From: JBMYQA01 sp049600855
GTDB taxonomy: Bacteria > Bacteroidota > Bacteroidia > Cytophagales > Flammeovirgaceae
DNA length: 15,845 nt
Assembly (NCBI GenBank): GCA_049600855.1
Contig: JBMYQA010000123.1
Coordinates: 1 to 15,845, forward strand
Direction of reading: 5' to 3'
The translations under genes and the position numbers were made by a program. The notes beneath the pieces were generated by a model, which searched no databases, was not told the DNA's origin, and was given only the letters and a program-made list of their open reading frames with translations. The number at the start of each line of letters is the position of its first letter. Positions within the stretch are counted from its first letter, which is position 1. Below, piece by piece: positions 1 through 6,600 of the stretch.

Positions 1-827
1 CCAAGTTTGAAGCGAATCAAGTCTTAGAGTTGTTAGAATCCGAACGGGCTACCTTATTTATGGCTGTGCCTACCATGTTAAAAATGATGGCTGAGGCTTC
101 CCAGTTTCATCAGGTCAGCTTGGAATGTATGCGCTATTTTATTGTAGGAGGCGAAGCCATGCCTATTCCACTCATTGAGAAATGGGCCACGAAGGAAATT
201 CCCATACGCCAAGGATTTGGCATGACGGAGGTTGGCCCCAACCTCACTTCACTAGATGAGGCTGATGCCATTCGAAAAAAGGGCTCCATTGGCATTCCCA
301 ATTTTTATGTGGAAACCAAATTGGTGAATGAAGTTGGAGAAGAAGTTGGTGTCAATGAAATTGGGGAGTTATTGGTTAAAGGGCCTATGGTGACACCAGG
401 CTATTGGCAAAATGAGGAAGCGACAACAAAAGCTTTTCAAGATGGCTGGTTTCGCACAGGAGATTTGCTGCGAAGGGATGAAGAAGGCTATCTGTTCGTG
501 ATGGATCGACTCAAAAATATGTTTATATCTGGAGGTGAAAATGTGTATCCTGCCGAACTGGAACACTTTTTTCGCACCCATGAAGCCATTGTTGATGTTG
601 CCATCATCGGCGTAGCACATCCCAAATGGGGAGAGGTTGGCGCGGCTTTTATTGTGACGAATGATCATGACCTCAATGAAGCTGTGCTCAAACAGTTTTG
701 TGAAGGGAAACTCGCGCGATATAAAATCCCAAAGCATTATGTGTTTTTGCCTGAGCTGCCTAAAAATCCTACAGGCAAAATTGATAAACGGGCTTTACAG
801 AAATTGACTGAATCCATTTTAATATAA
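1..827 (+). CDS. Acyl-CoA synthetase (AMP-binding family), 5'-truncated by the window edge
   Basis: This is the C-terminal half of an ANL-superfamily adenylate-forming enzyme, which activates a carboxylic acid as an acyl-adenylate and transfers it to CoA in the cytosol. The reading frame is open from base 3, so the true start lies upstream; the TTG at 30 is only an apparent start. Numbering from that TTG, motif A5 (GFGMTEVG) is near residues 62-69, motif A7 (GWFRTGD) ends at Asp145, the hinge motif DRLKNMFISGGENVYPAELE is at 159-178, and the C-terminal PTGKIDKRAL carries the catalytic Lys250. All the expected core motifs in this half are intact. The family is clear but the substrate is not: fatty acids and aromatic acids are both possible. 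The stop codon overlaps the start of the hydrolase gene, so the two are probably one operon. Confidence 0.92.
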   Translation, partial: KFEANQVLELLESERATLFMAVPTMLKMMAEASQFHQVSLECMRYFIVGGEAMPIPLIEKWATKEIPIRQGFGMTEVGPNLTSLDEADAIRKKGSIGIPNFYVETKLVNEVGEEVGVNEIGELLVKGPMVTPGYWQNEEATTKAFQDGWFRTGDLLRRDEEGYLFVMDRLKNMFISGGENVYPAELEHFFRTHEAIVDVAIIGVAHPKWGEVGAAFIVTNDHDLNEAVLKQFCEGKLARYKIPKHYVFLPELPKNPTGKIDKRALQKLTESILI

Positions 828-1699
828 TGAGTTTTATAGATCGTGCTTTCATCCAGCAAACGAGGCAAATTGATTTGTCCAATGGCGTGCGCTTAAGCTA
901 TCTTGATCAAGGCATGTCGCATCAAAATTGCCTAGTGTTTATTCATGGACTTGGCAGTTTTAAGGGAGCGTGGTGGGAATTGATGCAGGAGTTACAGCAC
1001 CAATTCCGATGTATTGCAATTGACCTGCCTGGTTTTGGTGATTCGTCTAAAGGTTTACCTGCTTACGAGCTTCCTTTTTTTGTGGAATGCGTCACTCAAT
1101 TTGTAGCACAATTACAATTGACAGATGTGTACCTATGTGGACATTCTATGGGCGGACAAGTGAGCTTGGCAATGGCGTTAGAAAAACAAATCAACATCAA
1201 AGGCATTTGTTTGTTAGCCAGTGCAGGAATTGAAACGTTTACTTTAGCCGATCGCGAAAAGTTATTTCAGACATTTAATGTTGAAAATTACTTATCCTTG
1301 TCCGAAACGCAATTACGCCAGTTAATGGAATTGAATTTTTATCACGCGGATAACCACTTTGCCCAAGTGCTCGTGAAGGAACGATTAGCGCAAAGGGATG
1401 AAGAAAATTACCACCAACGGGTAGAAGCAATTATACAATCCGTAAAAAGCATGTTAAACCATCCTGTTTACCAAAAATTACCTGAGCTTCACCTTCCAAC
1501 CTTAATTATTTATGGTGAAAACGATCAATTGATTCCCAATAAAAAGCTCCATCCATCGCTGAGCATATCAACAATCATGGCCTCAGCCTCACAGCAACTT
1601 CCGCAAGCAGCTTGTTACGTGTTGCCCCAATGCGGACATTTTCCTCAGGTAGATCAATTACAAAAAGTAAGTGAGTTAATCACGGAGTTTGCGAGGTAG
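827..1699 (+). CDS. Alpha/beta-hydrolase (esterase/MenH-like fold)
   Basis: A 290-residue single-domain alpha/beta-hydrolase with no signal peptide, so probably cytosolic. The sequence shows the oxyanion-hole HGLG at residues 40-43, the nucleophile elbow GHSMGG with Ser107, an acidic residue in GENDQ (Asp233) and the catalytic His271 in CGHFPQ. The triad is therefore complete and correctly spaced, and the length is normal for the family. The helical lid is roughly residues 135-215. The ATG overlaps the TAA of the acyl-CoA synthetase by one base (TAATG), which favours translational coupling, and there is no separate promoter space. By context it may hydrolyse a thioester or ester related to the ligase product; this is inference, and the family is too broad to name a substrate. 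Confidence 0.9.
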   Translation: MSFIDRAFIQQTRQIDLSNGVRLSYLDQGMSHQNCLVFIHGLGSFKGAWWELMQELQHQFRCIAIDLPGFGDSSKGLPAYELPFFVECVTQFVAQLQLTDVYLCGHSMGGQVSLAMALEKQINIKGICLLASAGIETFTLADREKLFQTFNVENYLSLSETQLRQLMELNFYHADNHFAQVLVKERLAQRDEENYHQRVEAIIQSVKSMLNHPVYQKLPELHLPTLIIYGENDQLIPNKKLHPSLSISTIMASASQQLPQAACYVLPQCGHFPQVDQLQKVSELITEFAR

Positions 1700-1723
1700 A
1701 TGTATTGGATTTATTAAAATAAA

Positions 1724-1754
1724 AAATCAGGTGAATGTGGTGCTCACCTGATTT
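1724..1754 (-). terminator. Intrinsic terminator, mainly for the M28 peptidase gene
   Basis: A perfect 11-bp inverted repeat (arms 1724-1734 and 1744-1754) encloses a 9-base loop. On the minus strand the hairpin is followed by a T-rich tract (TTTATTTT), about 55 bases past the peptidase stop codon. On the plus strand the tail is poorer (ATGAAAA), so it may only weakly stop the hydrolase transcript. It sits between two convergent genes. Confidence 0.75.
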
Positions 1755-1809
1755 ATGAAAATGTCATTGAACGATCGTATACTCACTAACAAAAAAGCGA
1801 GTTGAAGAG

Positions 1810-3357
1810 TTACTTCGCCTTGTCCACTTCGATTCTCGTATCTCGATTGGCAATGATCCAAGCCGTGCAGAAGGTTAATTTGGTGACTTCAGCAGCTTGT
1901 TCAAAGTTAATTTTATCTACCGTATCTGTAGGTTTGTGATAATCTTCATGCGTACCATTAAAATAGAAAATCACGGGGATATTATGCTTAGCAAAATTAT
2001 AGTGATCAGAACGGTAATAGTAACGGTTAGGATCATTGGCACTGTTGTATGTGTAATCTAGGGATAATTTAGGGAAATGGCGTTCTCCAATTTCTTCGTG
2101 CAAATTATGCAAATCAGAAGAAAGCATATCTGACCCAATGATGTAGATGTAGTTTGGATCATCTTTGTGCTGTTTATCTGAACGACCAATCATGTCGGTA
2201 TTGAGGTTTACTACGGTATTCTCTAAGGGGAAAATGGGATTTTCGGAGTAGTATTGTGAACCAAGGAGTCCTTTTTCTTCGCCAGTAACGGTCATGAATA
2301 ATATGCTTCTTCTGGGGCGATGGCCATTTGCGGCAGCTTGCGCAAAAGCCTCTGCCATTTCGAGTACAGCCACCGTGCCTGACCCATCGTCATTCGCACC
2401 ATTGTGGATTTCCCCATTGATAACACCTACATGATCGTAGTGTGCCGTAAGTACCAACAACTCATCTTTTTTATCTGTACCTTCAATGTAACCCAATACA
2501 TTTTCTGTTTGTACAGGCTCTTTTTTCAGGTCTACGGTAATGGAAGCTTTTCCAGTAAATTTACCCGCAGCACTTTTCCCTTTTTTCTTCATTTTAGCCA
2601 TTGCCTTATTGAAGATAGCAGCTTCTGTATTGAGGATTTTGGCAGCATTACTTGGAGAAGTGAACAAGGTACCCGCACGTGCTTTGGTCTTCTTTTTATC
2701 AAATCCGATGGAAGGCTTAGAGAAAAAGCCTTTAAAAACCAAGTTCTTGTCTTGAAATTCCTTGTCAGTATCGTATACAAAAATAATTAAAGCCGCTCCT
2801 TTGCTTCTGGCTACACGTGCTTTTGCAGAGGTACTTGTGTATTTTGAAGGCACTTTAATCTTTTTTGAGGTAGGTGCATTTCGCATTACAACAACTATCT
2901 TACCTTCTACATCTAAGTTTTTGTAATCGGAATAGGTTTCTGTATCTATTCCATAACCCGCAAATACGACATCTAGCTCTTTATTGTCTACAGAAAATCG
3001 GCCATAGGGGAAGAAGTCTTCAAATAATTTGAGTTCAGTAGTGCCTGTTTTAATGGTACAGTCTTTCCAATACGTTTTTACCAACTCAAAAGGTTGAAAA
3101 TAATTATTTGCTGCATTTGACTTTACTGGGCCAATTAAGCCATTTGCTTTAAAGTGTTTGTAGATGTAATCAGCCGCCATTTTTTGACCTTTTTCTCCTG
3201 TCTCTCGTCCTTCATATTCATCAGAAGCTAAGATTTCGAGGTGTTTTTTCAGGTCACTTGGTGTAATAGTTTCTGCATACTTTAGCATCGCCTCATCTTG
3301 TGCCCAAGCAGCGCATGCCCAAAGTATGATGGTAGTAAATAATAAAAATCGTTTCAT
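1810..3357 (-). CDS. Secreted M28-family zinc aminopeptidase with PA domain
   Basis: A 515-residue exported metallopeptidase. The N-terminus is a classical signal peptide: a basic MKR, a hydrophobic core, and AWA at 17-19 as the likely signal peptidase I site. A protease-associated (PA) region spans about residues 110-270 and includes FAGYGI and EGKIVVVMRN. The M28 catalytic domain follows, with zinc ligands and catalytic residues in their usual order: His306 and Asp308 in AHYDH, Asp323 in GANDDGSG, Glu360-Glu361 in GEEKG, Asp388 in NTDMIG and His474 in HKPTDT. The set matches co-catalytic di-zinc aminopeptidases, so activity is likely, probably removing N-terminal residues from peptides in the periplasm or outside the cell. 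The PA region is unusually rich in lysine. The gene is monocistronic, divergent from the transporter fusion. The ATG was chosen because the signal peptide begins there. Confidence 0.93.
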   Translation of the reverse strand: MKRFLLFTTIILWACAAWAQDEAMLKYAETITPSDLKKHLEILASDEYEGRETGEKGQKMAADYIYKHFKANGLIGPVKSNAANNYFQPFELVKTYWKDCTIKTGTTELKLFEDFFPYGRFSVDNKELDVVFAGYGIDTETYSDYKNLDVEGKIVVVMRNAPTSKKIKVPSKYTSTSAKARVARSKGAALIIFVYDTDKEFQDKNLVFKGFFSKPSIGFDKKKTKARAGTLFTSPSNAAKILNTEAAIFNKAMAKMKKKGKSAAGKFTGKASITVDLKKEPVQTENVLGYIEGTDKKDELLVLTAHYDHVGVINGEIHNGANDDGSGTVAVLEMAEAFAQAAANGHRPRRSILFMTVTGEEKGLLGSQYYSENPIFPLENTVVNLNTDMIGRSDKQHKDDPNYIYIIGSDMLSSDLHNLHEEIGERHFPKLSLDYTYNSANDPNRYYYRSDHYNFAKHNIPVIFYFNGTHEDYHKPTDTVDKINFEQAAEVTKLTFCTAWIIANRDTRIEVDKAK

Positions 3358-3385
3358 GAAATTGAACTTTAATTTGTTGTATTTA

Positions 3386-3393
3386 CAAAGATA
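3386..3393 (-). promoter_or_regulatory. Bacteroidota-type -7 element upstream of the M28 peptidase
   Basis: On the minus strand the octamer TATCTTTG matches the TAnnTTTG -7 consensus exactly and lies 28 bases before the peptidase ATG, implying a short leader of about 20 nt. I see no TTG -33 element at the usual 17-23 base spacing, so the call rests on the -7 box and its position. Confidence 0.45.
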
Positions 3394-3622
3394 GACAAGT
3401 CCAATTGGGGAAGATATGAGAAAGTGGTGAAACGGCTAATTTGGGCGTTAAGTGGCTTTTAGAGGCATACTTATCAGGATTAATCCCCCAATTGAACAAG
3501 GAAGATTTTCTTAATTTCATACGAGTGGTTTCCCATTTCCGCGAACTTATCCTAACTTGCGGAGTGTTGAATCTGTGAAGTTGATTGTTCTACCTAAGAA
3601 ATTGATTGCATAGCAATATATT

Positions 3623-6600
3623 ATGCCTAGAGGAAATAAATTTGGTGCATTTGGTGGCGTTTTTACACCTTCTGTGCTCACCATTTTGGGGGTAATCATG
3701 TACCTCCGTATGGGCTTTGTTGTAGGAAATGCCGGTATAATCGGAACCATTGCCATTATCCTAATCTCCCATGTGATCTCAGTGTCTACGGGCTTGAGTG
3801 TATCATCTGTAGCAACCGACCGAAAAGTAAAAGCTGGGGGACTTTACTACATGCTGTCCAGAAGTTTGGGTTTGCCCATTGGGGGTTCGATCGGAATTAC
3901 GCTCTTTGTGGGTACCGCCTTAAGTATTTCCATTTACATCATTGGTTTTGCCGAAAGTTTTAACGATGCCATTGGGCTAAACAGCGTGGCAATGACCGAT
4001 AGCGAAAAGATGTTTTGGATTCGGGTGACGGGCAGTATGACCTTATTTTTGATTACCACGATTGCCCTCATCAGTACTTCCTTAGCCATTAAAACGCAGT
4101 ATTACATCATGGCTGCGATTGCCCTTTCCTTAGTTTCCATTGTGGGAGGAATTTTCTTTTTTCCCGTTCCTGAGTTTCAACTACAAGAAGTGCAGCTTGG
4201 CCGTATAGAAGACGCACGCAGCGCCTACCAGACCGTGCTGCTCGACCCGCTCGCGCAGGGCACCGTCGATCCGCAGCTCGTACAGTGGAAATCCCNNNNN
4301 NNNNNGGCAGTCATTTTTGGTATTTTCTTCCCTGCCGTAACAGGTTTTACAGCAGGTGTAGCCATGTCGGGTGATTTAAAAGACCCTAAAAAAGCCATTC
4401 CTGTAGGTACCATTGCCGCCATTGCAGTAGGTTTGATTGTATACATTGGATTAGCCCTTTTATTGGGTTTAAAAATTGATCCTCAAGCACTTCGAGAAGA
4501 AGAAAATATTTTTACCAAGCTCACGATATTGGTAAATGCTGATTGGATGCCCGAAGGTTGGAATCGGCCTTTTTTACTGAATGCAGGTATTTGGGGGGCA
4601 ACATTATCTTCAGCGCTTGGCGGGATTTTAGGTGGACCACGAATTTTGCAAGCCATGTCGTGGGACAAAATCACGCCTAAATTATTTGGAGTAGGCGTGG
4701 GCCCGTCTAATGAACCTCGAAATGCCCTCATTCTAACTTTTTTAATTGCGGAGTGTGGTGTGCTGATTGGCGACCTGAATACAATTGCCCCCGTAGTTTC
4801 CATGTTTTACCTCACAGCATATGGTTTCATTAACCTCACTTCGGCCTTAGAGAGTTGGACAGGATCAGACTTCAGGCCATCTTTTAAAATACCTCGTTTC
4901 ATTAGTGTACTGGGCGCATTTGCCACCTTCTTTGTGATGTCGCAGATCAACTTGCCAGCCATGTTTGGCTCTTTCCTAGTGATTGGGGTGCTATTTTTCT
5001 TCCTCACGAAGAAACAAATCAACCTTGGCTTTACAGATATCTGGCAAGGCGTATGGGCAGAAGTGGTGCGTATTGGCTTATTTACGATTGATAAAAAATC
5101 ACGGGCTCAAGATAAGAAGAATTGGCGACCTAATATTTTATTGTTTAGTGGCGATAAAGGGAGAAGGCCTTATTTGGTCGATTTTGGAAAAAGTGTCGTA
5201 GGCAGATTAGGCGTGGTATCGAGTTTCGAATTAATTGAATCTGAGGAACTTGATCAACCACTCACTCGTGCGGAACAAACGGTAGACACAGGCAGTGGTT
5301 TCACGGGGATGTTCTTCCGCAAATACCAATGCCGAAACATCTATGAAGGTATCAAAACGATTACGGAAACCTATGGTTTCTCTGGAATTGAGCCGAATAC
5401 CGTATTGATGGGTTGGGCGCGGTATTCCAAATCACCACTCGAATTTGCGAAGCTCATCGGGCGTTTTAACAAGATGGATTACAACATCTTGGTGATGGAT
5501 TACGATCAACGCGTTGGATTTGGGGAAAATGAAACCATTGACATTTGGTGGAATGGCATCAGTAAAAATGTACCTTTTGCCTTAACTATGGCACGTTTTC
5601 TGACGGCTGATGATGCTTGGATTAAAGCGAAAGTGCGTTTGTTTATCATGTTAGATAAAACGAAAGTAAATAGTACGGAGGTTTATCAAATCATGGAAGA
5701 TGAATTGGAAGAATTGCGAATTTATGCCGATGTAAAAATCGTAGACAATCAGCATGGGGGAAAATCGTTGTACAATGCCATTGAGATTGAATCGAATCGC
5801 GCTGATTTGATTTTCGTGGAGCTGCCTTCTGTGAAAGAAGGCTTTGAAGGTGACTTTTTTGAGAAAACAGATCGACTTTGTAAAGAAATTGGTACGGTAG
5901 TTCTTTACCACAGTTCATCGCGATTTGAGCCCATTGATATTGGTTTAAGCCGTGGAGTAAGAACATTAGCCCCAAGTACGGCAGATGAGAATGAACCTGT
6001 TATACAAGAAGTTCGTGAGTTAGTTTTACCTAAAAAAGAAGTCTTGAGAATCCAACTCAACCGTTTATATGAAGAGATGGTTGGTGCAGTTCGTACGTAT
6101 ACCCAAGATTATATTCATCCGATTACTCATGAGCATAACTTGTTAGTAGAATCGATGAAAGAAATGCTTAAAATTTCTTTGGCAAAGATTCAAAAACTAC
6201 AAGTCGAATCAGATACAGATAGTTTAGAGTGGGAAGAAATCCCTCAGCAAGGTTTTCAAGAGGCAGAGGAATTATTGATGAGTTTCTCTAATTCAAAGTT
6301 GAAAGCTCAAAGTAAAGCCTTATTTAAAGGGATTCAGGAATTGAATCGTAAAATGCGTAAGCTGGTTCGAAGCTTCCCAAGAACAATTCCTGTAACCTTC
6401 GATTTGGATGAACTTCAAGAAGAAGGACAAGATAATAAGTATAAAAAATTAAATCCTTGGCAGCGTTTCCGAGCGAAACGCCTTAAAAAATCGGTCACTT
6501 ACAGTTATAAGTTCCGAGCCTTCGTCTTGAGATGGTTACGCCAATTTGGTTTAGAGACAGCGCGCGATTTTGCCCGAAACTTTAACAATGAAGCGGTTAG

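Noticed and set aside
369..737. 122-residue open frame on the minus strand inside the acyl-CoA synthetase gene
   Set aside because: It overlaps strongly conserved ANL motifs on the other strand and has no recognisable domain, so it is a shadow.
2404..2790. 128-residue plus-strand open frame inside the M28 peptidase gene
   Set aside because: It is antisense to a well-supported gene and composed of low-complexity Phe/Leu-rich translation from lysine-rich coding.
3539..3562. Imperfect palindrome CCGCGAA...TTGCGG in the divergent intergenic region, considered as an operator
   Set aside because: The arms align only with a bulge and no second copy exists nearby to support a binding site.
3605..3617. 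Inverted repeat ATTGC-ATA-GCAAT just before the transporter start codon
   Set aside because: A 5-bp AT-rich stem with a 3-base loop is too weak and easily found by chance.
4225..4446. Minus-strand open frame crossing the N gap
   Set aside because: It crosses undetermined bases and the suspected chimeric segment and is antisense to the permease TM6-TM7 region.
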